Program-made: the position numbers and the translations under genes
The notes under the pieces: generated by a model
Seen by the model: the letters and a program-made list of their open reading frames with translations, nothing else
Database searches by the model: none
Told to the model about the DNA's origin: nothing
Shown: piece by piece, positions 8,274-15,595 of the stretch
Numbering within the stretch: the first letter of the stretch is position 1
Layout: the number at the start of each line of letters is the position of its first letter
Assembly (NCBI GenBank): GCA_964384905.1
Contig: CAYLND010000002.1
Span: 1 to 64,000, forward strand
DNA from: Gp22-AA3 sp964384905
Lineage (GTDB): Bacteria; Acidobacteriota; Polarisedimenticolia; Gp22-AA2
Direction: 5' to 3'
Length of the DNA: 64,000 nt

Positions 8274-8720
8274 ATGACGCAGACCGACACGAGGCAGTAC
8301 GAGGTGGGCGCCCGATCGACGGAGATGTTCGGTCGCGTGCTCTGCAGCGCCCGGAATCACCACTTCATCGCCGACGGCCCGGTGCAGAACGGCTGCCCCG
8401 GCGAAGCGCTCACCCCGCCCGAGCTCTTTCTCGCGGGAATCGCCGCCTGCGGCGTCGAGCTCCTGCAGGTCCTCGCGCGCGATCAGAGCCTGCCTCTCCA
8501 GACCGTCAGCGTTCAGGTGACGGGCGTCATCGACCGGGCCAACCCGGTGCGCCGCGACCTGACGGTGTTCAACTCGGTGCGGCTGAAGTTCCGCCTGCGG
8601 GGGGTAGGCGAGCAGGAAGGAGCGCGGCTCGTCGAGGGCTTCAAGGGCCGGTGACCCCTGTACGGCTCGGTCGCGGTCGCGACCCCGGACGTGCAGGTCG
8701 AATTCGTCGCCGAGGCCTAG
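8274..8720 (+). CDS. OsmC-family thiol peroxidase-like protein, predicted selenoprotein (TGA at 8652-8654 read as Sec)
   Basis: OsmC/Ohr-family proteins reduce organic hydroperoxides through a pair of redox cysteines. The frame from ATG 8274 (ribosome site GGAGGTGA at 8261) gives 126 residues with family features, including ELFLAGIAACGVELL with Cys59. It then meets TGA at 8652. Reading on in the same frame gives PLYGSVAVATPDVQVEF to a TAG at 8720, the conserved family C-terminus; normally Cys precedes PLYG. TGA therefore replaces the second redox Cys (position 127), and no frameshift is involved. A SECIS-like hairpin follows immediately. OsmC-like selenoproteins have been reported in metagenomic surveys. 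The alternative is a recent nonsense mutation giving a 126-residue truncated protein. No Sec machinery gene lies in this window. Confidence 0.8.
8657..8697 (+). promoter_or_regulatory. Predicted bacterial SECIS element
   Basis: It begins 2 bases after the in-frame TGA. A lower stem (8657-8664 with 8690-8697, eight pairs including one G-U) and an asymmetric internal loop support an apical six-pair perfect stem (GGTCGC 8669-8674 with GCGACC 8679-8684) and a GGTC loop at 8675-8678. The loop begins 20 bases after TGA, and its GGU core matches the E. coli fdhF SECIS loop. It is entirely within the coding region, as bacterial SECIS elements are. Confidence 0.72.
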
Positions 8721-8744
8721 CGGCTCGATCGACGGCCGCCGGTT

Positions 8745-9008
8745 CTACCTGCAGGTCCCGCTCGAGCAGACTCCATTGGACGTCAGGCACACCGTCGGCA
8801 ACGTTCCGGTGGTGCACGTGTTCTTCGGCGTGCAGGTCCTGAAGCAGTGCGGATGGCTCGCGGCGTAGGCGTCGGCCGCCGTCAGGGCCGACAGAGCCGA
8901 GACGTAGGGACCGACGACCGGACCCGGGGCCGGCATGAGCGCCGGGGCCAGGCCGACGATGGCGATGATCACGAAGCACCGGAGCGCGAGCTGGGCTGGT
9001 CTGCTCAT
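8745..9008 (-). CDS. Small secreted cysteine-rich protein
   Basis: An 87-residue protein with a good ribosome site (GAGGAGAGG) before ATG 9008. Residues 1-25 are a signal-peptide-like hydrophobic stretch (LALRCFVIIAIVGLAPALM). The last 33 residues contain six cysteines spaced C-x3-C-x5-C-x8-C-x6-C-x4-C among Thr, Ser and Gly, which suggests three disulfides in a compact extracytoplasmic domain. I do not recognise the family. It lies convergent to the OsmC gene with only 24 bases between them and has no obvious partner. Confidence 0.6.
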   Translation of the reverse strand: MSRPAQLALRCFVIIAIVGLAPALMPAPGPVVGPYVSALSALTAADAYAASHPHCFRTCTPKNTCTTGTLPTVCLTSNGVCSSGTCR

Positions 9009-9178
9009 CGGAATCCTCTCCTCTGCCCGGCGGATGGGCAAGTTCTTCGGGCAGCCGGGCCTCGCCCGAAGTGCAAGGCGCCCCAGGGGGTGAAGAAAGA
9101 AATACGCGCATCTCTCGCCGCCGTCAAGCACGATCCGCGGCGTCGATCACCGATGGGTCGACCGGCATCAGTCCGACG

Positions 9179-9184
9179 TATGAT
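9179..9184 (+). promoter_or_regulatory. Candidate -10 element (TATGAT)
   Basis: TATGAT lies 23 bases before the ATG at 9208, with a weak GTCGAC -35-like hexamer (9157-9162) at 16-base spacing. A strong GAAGGAGG ribosome site follows. The -35 match is poor. Confidence 0.3.
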
Positions 9185-9207
9185 CCCGACCCCCTGAAGG
9201 AGGGAAC

Positions 9208-9477
9208 ATGAAGAAGACCGTGGTACCTGTCGTCGCGCTGCTTGTGCTGACCGGCGGTTTCCTCTTCGCCGCCAGACCGGCCCAGAACGTGGGCCCCGGC
9301 CGTCATCCGAATCTCGCCGCCGCGCAGAGGCTCGTGCGGGAGGCGTTCGAGAAAATCAGCGCCGCCCAGAAGGCGAACGAGTGGGACATGAGCGGACACG
9401 CACAGAAGGCCAAGGAGCTTCTCGACCAGGTCAACGCCGAGCTGAAGGAGGCGGCCGAAGCAGCCAACCAGAAGTAG
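9208..9477 (+). CDS. Small secreted helical protein (HPNL/AQ repeat type)
   Basis: An 89-residue protein with a signal peptide (KKTVVPVVALLVLTGGFLFAA). The mature part is one or two amphipathic helices with the pattern HPNLAAAQRLVREAFEKIS followed by AQKANEWDMSGHAQKAKELL. I have seen this pattern in short uncharacterised proteins of soil bacteria, in which HPN, the AQ-AN pair and GHAxKA are conserved. No catalytic motif is present; a periplasmic helper or structural role is only a guess. GAAGGAGG sets the ATG. Confidence 0.75.
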   Translation: MKKTVVPVVALLVLTGGFLFAARPAQNVGPGRHPNLAAAQRLVREAFEKISAAQKANEWDMSGHAQKAKELLDQVNAELKEAAEAANQK

Positions 9478-9597
9478 ACGACGAGGGAATGGCCGGAACC
9501 GGGAAGAGGGTCAGGGGCGGGCCCTCAACAAAATCCCGCGGCGCTGGTCCGCCCCGGGTTCTCTCGAGAGCCCGCCCTTGGACTGCGTGCTGCGCTG

Positions 9598-9665
9598 CGG
9601 GCTTTCTGACGGGATAGTCAGCCCGAGCGCGCCTGCGCCGGGAGACGATCGCTCCCGAGCAGGCG
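9598..9665. terminator. Tandem hairpins between convergent genes
   Basis: Hairpin 1 (9598-9625) has CTGAC/GTCAG closed by CGGG/CCCG with a four-base bulge. Hairpin 2 (9630-9665) has CGCCTGC/GCAGGCG, a small internal loop and GGGAG/CTCCC around an ACGATCG loop. Both lie between the 3' ends of the genes at 9208-9477 (+) and 9683-9817 (-), a natural place for a two-way terminator. There is no T-run on either side, so Rho-independent termination is uncertain. Apart from these hairpins, 9478-9682 shows nothing recognisable. Confidence 0.4.
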
Positions 9666-9682
9666 ACGGCGTCGGAAGAGAC

Positions 9683-9817
9683 CTACGCCGCGCGATACCT
9701 TCTCTGCAGCTTCTTGAAGGCAGAGACCAGCCGGGCGTGCCGCTTCCGAGCCTGCACGGCCTGCCGAAAAGCCTGCCTCATCTTCGCCTGCAGCTTCCTG
9801 CGTGTTCTCTTGGTCAT
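9683..9817 (-). CDS. Very small, strongly basic protein
   Basis: A 44-residue protein (MTKRTRRKLQ to RRYRAA) with about 17 Lys/Arg and only helix-favouring residues otherwise. CAGGAGGTGG precedes a doubled ATG (9820 and 9817); the second has the better spacing. The composition resembles small ribosomal-associated or nucleic-acid-binding peptides, but I recognise no family. Two hairpins lie just beyond its stop. The region after it to 10024 holds no gene that I can support. Confidence 0.5.
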   Translation of the reverse strand: MTKRTRRKLQAKMRQAFRQAVQARKRHARLVSAFKKLQRRYRAA

Positions 9818-10024
9818 CATCCACCTCCTGCCCGGAACATAATTCCCTGTGCAACCGGAGTCCAGCATCCGGGCACTCGACGCAGCCGGGTCGTGGTCAT
9901 GGAGAGTTGCAAAGGGGTCAAGGAGCGGAAAAGAGTCAAATTTCCGACACGGCGGAGAACAGGCTGGCGCGGGATCACTCGAACCGGTGTCCGTGCTTGA
10001 CCTCGAAGACGGGTCTCATCGATC

Positions 10025-11830
10025 ATGGGAATCATGCCCGACACGCGCGCCGACCACGACCTGAAGCAGCGCAACCTGGAGCTGGAGACGCTGCGCGAGC
10101 TGTCGGAGCGGATCCAGGACCGGCACGGCGAGGAGGAGATCCTCCAGGCGGCGCTCGATCTGGTGCTGGACAGGCTGAGGCTGCAGGCCGGATGGATCTT
10201 CTGGGGCGAGGCAAGCCGCGGCGCCATGGAGCTGGCGGCGAGCCGCGGACTGGCGGAGGGATTCCTCCGACAGGCCCGCGAGCGCGGCGTGGGAGACTGT
10301 CTCTGCAAGGACGTGTTCGCGACGGGACGGCTGCGGGTGGCGCGCAATACTCTCGAGTGCCCGCGGCTCCCGGATCTCGTCTGCGGGAGCGCCACGCAGA
10401 CGCATGCCTGCATCCCGCTGAAGTTCGAGCGCGGCACGCTCGGCGTCCTGAACATCGCCAACCGGCCCGGCGAGCTGTTCACGCGGCAGGAGCTGCAGTT
10501 CCTGGAGACGGTCGGCTACCAGGTCTGCCTCGCGGTCGACAAGGCGCGCTCCAGTCGCATCGAGAACCGGCGCAACGCCGAGGCGCGCGCCCTGGTCGCC
10601 CTGACCCGCGCCATCGGGGGAAGCCTCGATCAGGAGCGCGTCCTCGCCGCCGTCGGCTCGTACGGCCAAGAGCTGCTCCAGGCGGATCGGTGCGCGATCT
10701 TCCTCGGGGACGGGATGACCCCTCCGCGTCTGGCCTACCTTTCGGGTCCGCCGATGGCAGGGCTCGAGGTCGGCGCCACGGTCGACTTCGCGGCCCTGGG
10801 ATCCAAGGCGGTTCTCGGGGCGCTGACCTCGCGCCGGACGCTCGTGATCCAGGACGCCAGCAGCGACGAGCGCGTCAACGCCGACCTGGCGCGTCGCTGG
10901 GGGATCCGATCGGGCATCCTGGTCCCGCTCCTGGCGCACGGCCGGATGGAGGGGCTGCTCGCAGCCGATCGGGGCCAGGCGTCGACCTGGAGCCGGGAGC
11001 AGATCGAGCTCGCGGACGCCCTGGCGGCGCACGCGGCGGTGGCGATCGAGAACGCACGTCTCTATCGCGAGGCCCGGGAAGCGCTCCTGCAGCTGCGGGC
11101 GGCGCAGCACGGGATGCTGCGGGCGGAGCGCCTGGCCGCGGTCGGCACGCTGGCCGCGAGCCTGGCGCACGAAGTGCGCAATCCCCTCAACTCGATCGGC
11201 CTGCAGCTCGTGCTGTTGTCACGCCGCGTCGCGCGGCTGGGGAGCGCCGCCGATCCGGACATGATCTCCCTGATCGAGAGAGCGCGCCTGGAGATCGATC
11301 GGCTGGATGGTCTGGTCGGAGAGTTCCTCTCGCTCTCGACGATCGACAGGGTCCGACTGGCGGAGCACGATGTCCGGACGATCGTGCACGAGATCCTCGG
11401 TCTCATGGTCCAGGTCGCCCAGCAGAAAGGAATCGAGCTCGAGGAGCGCGCCGCGCCCGCTCAGGCCCACGTGATGGTCGACGAGGAGAAGATCAAGCAG
11501 GTCCTCATCAATCTGGTGCGCAACGCGATCGAAGCGACCCCGAAGGGCGGGTCCGTGGTGGTGTCGACGCGGGTCTCGAGGGACGCCGTGGTGATCGAAG
11601 TCGCGGACACCGGCGTCGGGATCGGCCCTGATCTGGACGTGTTCGACTTCTTCACCACGACCAAACGAGGCGGCACCGGTCTCGGCCTGCCGATCGCGCG
11701 TCGGATCGTCGAGGCCCATGGGGGACGATTGACCTACGAGAGCCGGCCGGGGCAGGGCACGCGGTTCCACGTCACGCTCGTGCCGCCCGACGAGGACGGC
11801 GCCGGCACCCGCACGGGGGAGCGGCGATGA
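10025..11830 (+). CDS. GAF-GAF sensor histidine kinase with cysteine cluster
   Basis: A 601-residue soluble kinase. GAF domain 1 (about 30-175) contains five cysteines (residues 92, 94, 112, 120, 129, in DCLCK, LECP, LVCG and THACIPL), an arrangement like GAF sensors proposed to hold an iron-sulfur cluster. GAF domain 2 spans about 195-345. The HisKA domain has LAHEVRNPLN with the phosphorylated His at 382, and the HATPase domain has the N box VRNAIEA, G1 ADTGVGIG and G2 GGTGLGLPI. No membrane segment is present, so the signal is cytoplasmic, likely redox or gas. Its TGA overlaps the ATG of the NtrC-type regulator, its cognate partner. The start could also be the ATG nine bases later. Confidence 0.9.
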   Translation: MGIMPDTRADHDLKQRNLELETLRELSERIQDRHGEEEILQAALDLVLDRLRLQAGWIFWGEASRGAMELAASRGLAEGFLRQARERGVGDCLCKDVFATGRLRVARNTLECPRLPDLVCGSATQTHACIPLKFERGTLGVLNIANRPGELFTRQELQFLETVGYQVCLAVDKARSSRIENRRNAEARALVALTRAIGGSLDQERVLAAVGSYGQELLQADRCAIFLGDGMTPPRLAYLSGPPMAGLEVGATVDFAALGSKAVLGALTSRRTLVIQDASSDERVNADLARRWGIRSGILVPLLAHGRMEGLLAADRGQASTWSREQIELADALAAHAAVAIENARLYREAREALLQLRAAQHGMLRAERLAAVGTLAASLAHEVRNPLNSIGLQLVLLSRRVARLGSAADPDMISLIERARLEIDRLDGLVGEFLSLSTIDRVRLAEHDVRTIVHEILGLMVQVAQQKGIELEERAAPAQAHVMVDEEKIKQVLINLVRNAIEATPKGGSVVVSTRVSRDAVVIEVADTGVGIGPDLDVFDFFTTTKRGGTGLGLPIARRIVEAHGGRLTYESRPGQGTRFHVTLVPPDEDGAGTRTGERR

Positions 11831-13224
11831 CGCCGGGCAGAGGGCGCATCCTGATCGCGGACGACGAGGAGGCGGCGCGGACCACCCTGGGACAGATCCT
11901 CAGCGAGGACGGCTACGAAGTCTTCCAGGCCGTCGACGGCGAAGAGGCCCTCCGTCTCGTCGCCGAACTGTCACCCGACGTGCTGCTGAGCGACCTCAAG
12001 ATGCCCCGGCTCGACGGGCACGAGCTTCTCCAGCGCGTGCGCCAGGGTTATCCCGACGTCACGCTCGTGATCATGACGGCGCACGGAACGATCGACAGCG
12101 CCGTCCGGGCGGTCAAGCAGGGGGCCGAGGATTACCTGACCAAGCCGATCGACGTCGAGGAGCTCGAGCGGATTCTGGTGCGGGTGATGGACAAGCGGCG
12201 TCTGGTGGCGGAAACCCGCATCCTGCGCGAGCGCGTGGACGAGAAGTACCGCTTCGAGAACATCATCGGCCGCAGCCACGGGATGCTGGAGGTGTTCCGT
12301 CTGGTCGAGCAGGTCGCCCCGAGCCAGGCCTACATCCTGATCACCGGCGAGACCGGCACCGGCAAGGAGCTGATCGCGCAGGCGATTCACCAGCGCAGCG
12401 CTCGACGCGACGCGCCGTTCGTGAAGGTGGCCTGCGCGGCGCTGCCGGAGACGCTGCTGGAGAGCGAGCTGTTCGGGCACGAGCGCGGGGCGTTCACGGG
12501 GGCGCTGGCGCGGCGGTCCGGGCGGTTCGAGATGGCCGCAGGCGGAACGCTGTTCCTCGATGAGATCGGCGACATCACGCCCGGCGTGCAGGTCAAGCTG
12601 CTGCGCTTCCTGCAGGACCATCAGTTCGAGCGGGTCGGGGGCAACCAGACGCTGACGGTCGATGCGCGAGTCATCGCGGCGACCCATCGCAATCTCCAGA
12701 CGCTCGTCCGCGAAGGCAAGTTCCGCGAGGATCTGTTCTACCGCCTCAACGTGATCGAGATCGCGCTGCCGCCGCTGCGCGCCCGCCCGCACGATCTCCC
12801 GCTCCTGGTCGAGTTCTTCCTGCGCCGCTTCGCCGCCGCCAACGGCAAGGAGCCCCTGTCCATCGCCGACGACGCCCTCGCCGCTCTCGCCGGCTACGAC
12901 TGGCCCGGGAACGTCCGAGAGCTCGAGCACGCCATCGAGCGCGCCGTCGTCCTGGCGCGCGGTCCCGCGATCGACCGGTCGCTGTTCCCCGCGCTCCCCG
13001 CGACCACACCGCCGCGCCCCGGCAACGGGCCGATCGTGCCGGGCTCCAGTCTCGAGGAGATCGAGCGCGACGCCATCCGCAAGACTCTCGAATCGGTCGG
13101 TGGCTCCACGTCGCGGGCGGCCGCCATCCTCAAGATCAGTCCGCGGACGATCCAATACAAATTGAAGGAGTACCGGCGGGGCGGTGCGGTCGACAGGCCG
13201 GCCACGACGCGGGGGAGGGAATGA
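11827..13224 (+). CDS. NtrC-family sigma-54-dependent response regulator
   Basis: A 465-residue activator in the standard order: receiver domain (acidic pair at 12-13, phospho-acceptor D56 in LLSDLKMP, T84 in MTAHGT, K106 in LTKPID), AAA+ domain with Walker A GETGTGKE (about 174-181), the sigma-54-contacting GAFTGA loop (221-226), Walker B GGTLFLDEIGD (239-249), and a C-terminal Fis-type helix-turn-helix (SRAAAILKISPRTIQYKLK). It drives open-complex formation by RpoN polymerase. ATGA overlap with the sensor kinase gene makes them a two-component pair. Sigma-54 promoters at 1201, 15039 and 18705 are candidate targets; the two nearest precede cytochrome genes. Confidence 0.93.
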   Translation: MTPGRGRILIADDEEAARTTLGQILSEDGYEVFQAVDGEEALRLVAELSPDVLLSDLKMPRLDGHELLQRVRQGYPDVTLVIMTAHGTIDSAVRAVKQGAEDYLTKPIDVEELERILVRVMDKRRLVAETRILRERVDEKYRFENIIGRSHGMLEVFRLVEQVAPSQAYILITGETGTGKELIAQAIHQRSARRDAPFVKVACAALPETLLESELFGHERGAFTGALARRSGRFEMAAGGTLFLDEIGDITPGVQVKLLRFLQDHQFERVGGNQTLTVDARVIAATHRNLQTLVREGKFREDLFYRLNVIEIALPPLRARPHDLPLLVEFFLRRFAAANGKEPLSIADDALAALAGYDWPGNVRELEHAIERAVVLARGPAIDRSLFPALPATTPPRPGNGPIVPGSSLEEIERDAIRKTLESVGGSTSRAAAILKISPRTIQYKLKEYRRGGAVDRPATTRGRE

Positions 13225-13227
13225 GAA

Positions 13228-14385
13228 TCAGAGAGGTCGCTTGACGTCCGTGATCCAGGTCGTGACCGGCCCCTGGCGTGGATCGGACGCGTCGCGGTAC
13301 GCGAGTCGGGCCGCGATCGCCCGGGCGCCCTGTGGCACGGACACCGTCAAGCGCTCCACGCGCGACTCACCCGGGCGGATGCGGGTATCGGCTCCGACCG
13401 AAGCCGATTTCAGGAACATGTCGGAGACCAGCTCCAGCACGCTGCCTCGATCGTCTTTCAGCTCCCTGCGATAGATCCGCTCCTGGCGGAGCTCCAGCCG
13501 GCCGTCCGCGGTCTCGACGCCCACCTCTAGGATCAGGCTCTTGCTGGCCAGACCGCCCGGGATCGAGTGGCCGGCGGCCGCGTTGGTCACCGAGACGGTC
13601 ACCGAGGCGGAACCGCTCCCTCGTGCGACCGAGTCGATCGTCAGGTCCAGCCCGCGCGCCAGCTGGCTCACGGCGCTGCCACCGACCAGCCGATGCAGAT
13701 TGACGACCCGCAGCCCGCTCCGTGGCGGCGCTCCGGCCGCCCTGGTTCCCGGCACGAGCGCCATGTGACAGTCCTGGCACGCGACGCCGCGGGCTGGATA
13801 GCCGCTGGCCTTCCACTCGCTGTAGTTCGAGAGTACGGCGACGCCTTGGGCGTTCCTGTACTCGTGGCAGGCGGCGCACAGGAGCGGGTTGTTGCGGTGC
13901 AGAGTCGAGTAGGCGGTCTCGTGCCCCTGCACCCGGCCGCCGGCGTAATCGAAGGGGCCTCGCTTCACCGCCCCGGGCCGCGAGACGAACGGCGATCCCT
14001 GGGCATCCATCGTGACGTCCGCCACCGTGTGGCAGAAGTCGCAGGTCACTCCTTCGCGGGAGATCGGCTCCTCCATGCCGACGTCGGAGGTCAGGAGCGT
14101 CGTCGGCGCATGGCACCAGACGCACCCCTGGCGCGCGGTGGGGCCGGAGATCCGTGACAGAGATTCGCGGTAGGCGGCGCTCTCGGCCGAGCGCGCGTGG
14201 GCGGAGTCGGACCAGGCCTTGTAGATCACGTCGTGGCAAGCGCCGCACCTCTTCGCCGCAGTGTAAAGAGGCTCGGACGGTCGGGCGCTTTCGCTCGCGG
14301 CCGATCCGGACATGCGCGCGGACGTCAGGAACAGGAGCGTCAGGAGAACGGCGTGCCGGACATTCTCGCGGCGCATCAGCGGCAC
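13228..14385 (-). CDS. Pentahaem c-type cytochrome
   Basis: A 385-residue exported protein. A signal peptide (HAVLLTLLFLTSARMSGSA) is followed by five CxxCH haem sites: CGACH (47-51), CVWCH, CDFCH, CAACH and CQDCH, spread over the first 210 residues with extra His residues able to serve as distal ligands. This is the cytochrome c554-like arrangement. Residues about 230-385 contain no haem and look like a beta-rich domain (NAAAGHSIPGG and following strands). It probably transfers electrons in the periplasm; no active-site motif of NrfA (CxxCK) is present. The start is GTG 14385 or ATG 14376. The upstream gene ends 7 bases before, so both form an operon. It converges on the regulator gene with a 3-base gap. 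Confidence 0.85.
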   Translation of the reverse strand: MPLMRRENVRHAVLLTLLFLTSARMSGSAASESARPSEPLYTAAKRCGACHDVIYKAWSDSAHARSAESAAYRESLSRISGPTARQGCVWCHAPTTLLTSDVGMEEPISREGVTCDFCHTVADVTMDAQGSPFVSRPGAVKRGPFDYAGGRVQGHETAYSTLHRNNPLLCAACHEYRNAQGVAVLSNYSEWKASGYPARGVACQDCHMALVPGTRAAGAPPRSGLRVVNLHRLVGGSAVSQLARGLDLTIDSVARGSGSASVTVSVTNAAAGHSIPGGLASKSLILEVGVETADGRLELRQERIYRRELKDDRGSVLELVSDMFLKSASVGADTRIRPGESRVERLTVSVPQGARAIAARLAYRDASDPRQGPVTTWITDVKRPL

Positions 14386-14392
14386 GAATCGT

Positions 14393-14806
14393 TCAATGGA
14401 TCGTGGGCTCGGTGCGATGGGTCAGATCCATCGTCTCGAGACGTTCGAGATAGCCGCGCGCGATCGTTCCGGCATCCTCCCACTTGCCGTTCAGGACGAG
14501 GCGGTTGAGACTCGAGAGCATCACCAGACAACCGCCGAACTCCTGGAACACGCGGCAGAAAAGGCACCGGGTGCCGATCGATTCGGCGCGTGGATCGAAC
14601 TTGAGCAGGCTCCGTTGGCGCGGCGCCTGTCCCTTGAGGACCGCGGCGCGAGTGACGTCCGCTTCGTCGCAGAACTCGTCCATGACGTTGGCGAGGCCGA
14701 GCACTCCAGGCTCGTCGCGCGCCTCGATGCGGCTCACGATCTCCCGCCAGCGCGCGATGACATCCGCTCGGGCCCTGTCCCAGGCGTTCTTACCGTCTTC
14801 GGTCAC
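14393..14806 (-). CDS. Uncharacterised 137-residue protein with CxxC motif
   Basis: A soluble, mostly helical protein with Cys residues in DEFCDEAD, TRCLFCRVF (a CxxC pair) and FGGCLV. These could bind a metal or a small cluster or form a redox disulfide. I recognise no named family. GTG 14806 is preceded by GAGGAG at good spacing; the open frame upstream covers promoter DNA and is not translated plausibly. It is the first gene of a two-gene operon with the pentahaem cytochrome, so it may help in that electron-transfer path or in its regulation. Confidence 0.7.
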   Translation of the reverse strand: MTEDGKNAWDRARADVIARWREIVSRIEARDEPGVLGLANVMDEFCDEADVTRAAVLKGQAPRQRSLLKFDPRAESIGTRCLFCRVFQEFGGCLVMLSSLNRLVLNGKWEDAGTIARGYLERLETMDLTHRTEPTIH

Positions 14807-15038
14807 CTCGGGTCTCCTCGGAGGGCCCGGCCCGATCGCCGGGATCCCTTCCCTTTCCACTCCTTTGCGAAATCCATGCTCAGGGACGCTCTGTCCGGAG
14901 ACGGCGGTTTCGAAGCCATCGGGCATGGGGTCCGGCGTCCGGCCGCAAAGATTTCCGCGCGTTCCCGCCGCCGGCGCAAGGGTTGCGTCCGCCCGCACGA
15001 GCGCGTCTCGATCCACCGGAGGACGGCCGAGTGAGTCA

Positions 15039-15054
15039 TGGCACCCGACTTGCT
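15039..15054 (+). promoter_or_regulatory. Sigma-54 (-24/-12) promoter, full consensus match
   Basis: TGGCAC-N5-TTGCT, with GG at 15040-15041 and GC at 15052-15053, is a complete RpoN consensus. Transcription would start near 15066, 45 bases before the stress-protein ATG at 15111, and could run on into the hemerythrin, cytochrome and radical SAM genes. Confidence 0.85.
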
Positions 15055-15110
15055 TGAACGTCGGCGGGTCCCGGGAAGCGGGCGTGGCCGGCGCATCGTG
15101 GAGGCGGAAC

Positions 15111-15581
15111 ATGAAGCAAAAGCGTACGGGATCGGAACCTCGCTGGATTCTGGTCGGCATGGATTTCTCGCGGGCCGCCCGGCAGGCGCTGGTCGCGGCG
15201 CGCGGAGTGGCGCGGGAGCGCGATGCGACCCTCCTCGTCGTCCATGTGATCGACGGACAGGGTCTGGAGGAGGTGGCGCGTCTGGCGGAGGTCTCCGAGC
15301 GCGTTCTGCGCGAGCGGATCGGGCGCGAGCGGCGCCAGCGCCTGGCCGAAGCGCTGCGCGCGATGGAAGACGATGCAGACCCGGTTCCGACGGAGTCGAT
15401 CATCGCCTGGGGTCGTCCGTTCGAGGCGCTCCTGAAGAAGGCGTCAGAGATCTCCGCCTTTCTCATCGTTCTGGGGACAGCGGGGCACTCGGCCGATCTC
15501 GAGAAGGCGCTGTTCGGCAGCACCGCGGAAAAGGTGCTGCGGTCGGCGTCCTGCCCGGTGCTGTGCGTGCCGGCGGAGTGA
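15111..15581 (+). CDS. Universal stress protein (UspA family)
   Basis: A 156-residue single-domain UspA protein. The fold is marked by the opening strand RWILVGMDFSRAARQAL, the HVID strand, and the C-terminal nucleotide-binding signature GTAGHSADLEKALFGSTAEKVL (G-x2-G-x9-G-S/T), so it probably binds ATP. Family members act in stress survival and often accompany anaerobic respiration genes. ATG 15111 is set by GGAGGCGG and lies under the sigma-54 promoter; the longer open frame upstream passes through that promoter and is rejected. The next gene begins within 15 bases. Confidence 0.9.
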   Translation: MKQKRTGSEPRWILVGMDFSRAARQALVAARGVARERDATLLVVHVIDGQGLEEVARLAEVSERVLRERIGRERRQRLAEALRAMEDDADPVPTESIIAWGRPFEALLKKASEISAFLIVLGTAGHSADLEKALFGSTAEKVLRSASCPVLCVPAE

Positions 15582-15595
15582 GCGGGTCCGAGGCG

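Noticed and set aside
8652..8654. Frameshift or ordinary stop as explanation for the OsmC truncation
   Set aside because: The conserved C-terminus continues in the same frame, so no frameshift; the position is the redox Cys and a SECIS-like hairpin follows, so Sec is preferred, though a nonsense mutation cannot be fully excluded.
9890..9990. Remnant of a REP-like or IS200-type element (GGGGTCAAGGAG and GAGTCAAATTTCC strings)
   Set aside because: Only vague resemblance; no second copy or terminal repeats were found in the window.
14484..15581. Long version (365 codons) of the universal stress protein gene
   Set aside because: The upstream part runs through the sigma-54 promoter and opposite the CxxC gene; the ATG at 15111 has the ribosome site and the family N-terminus.
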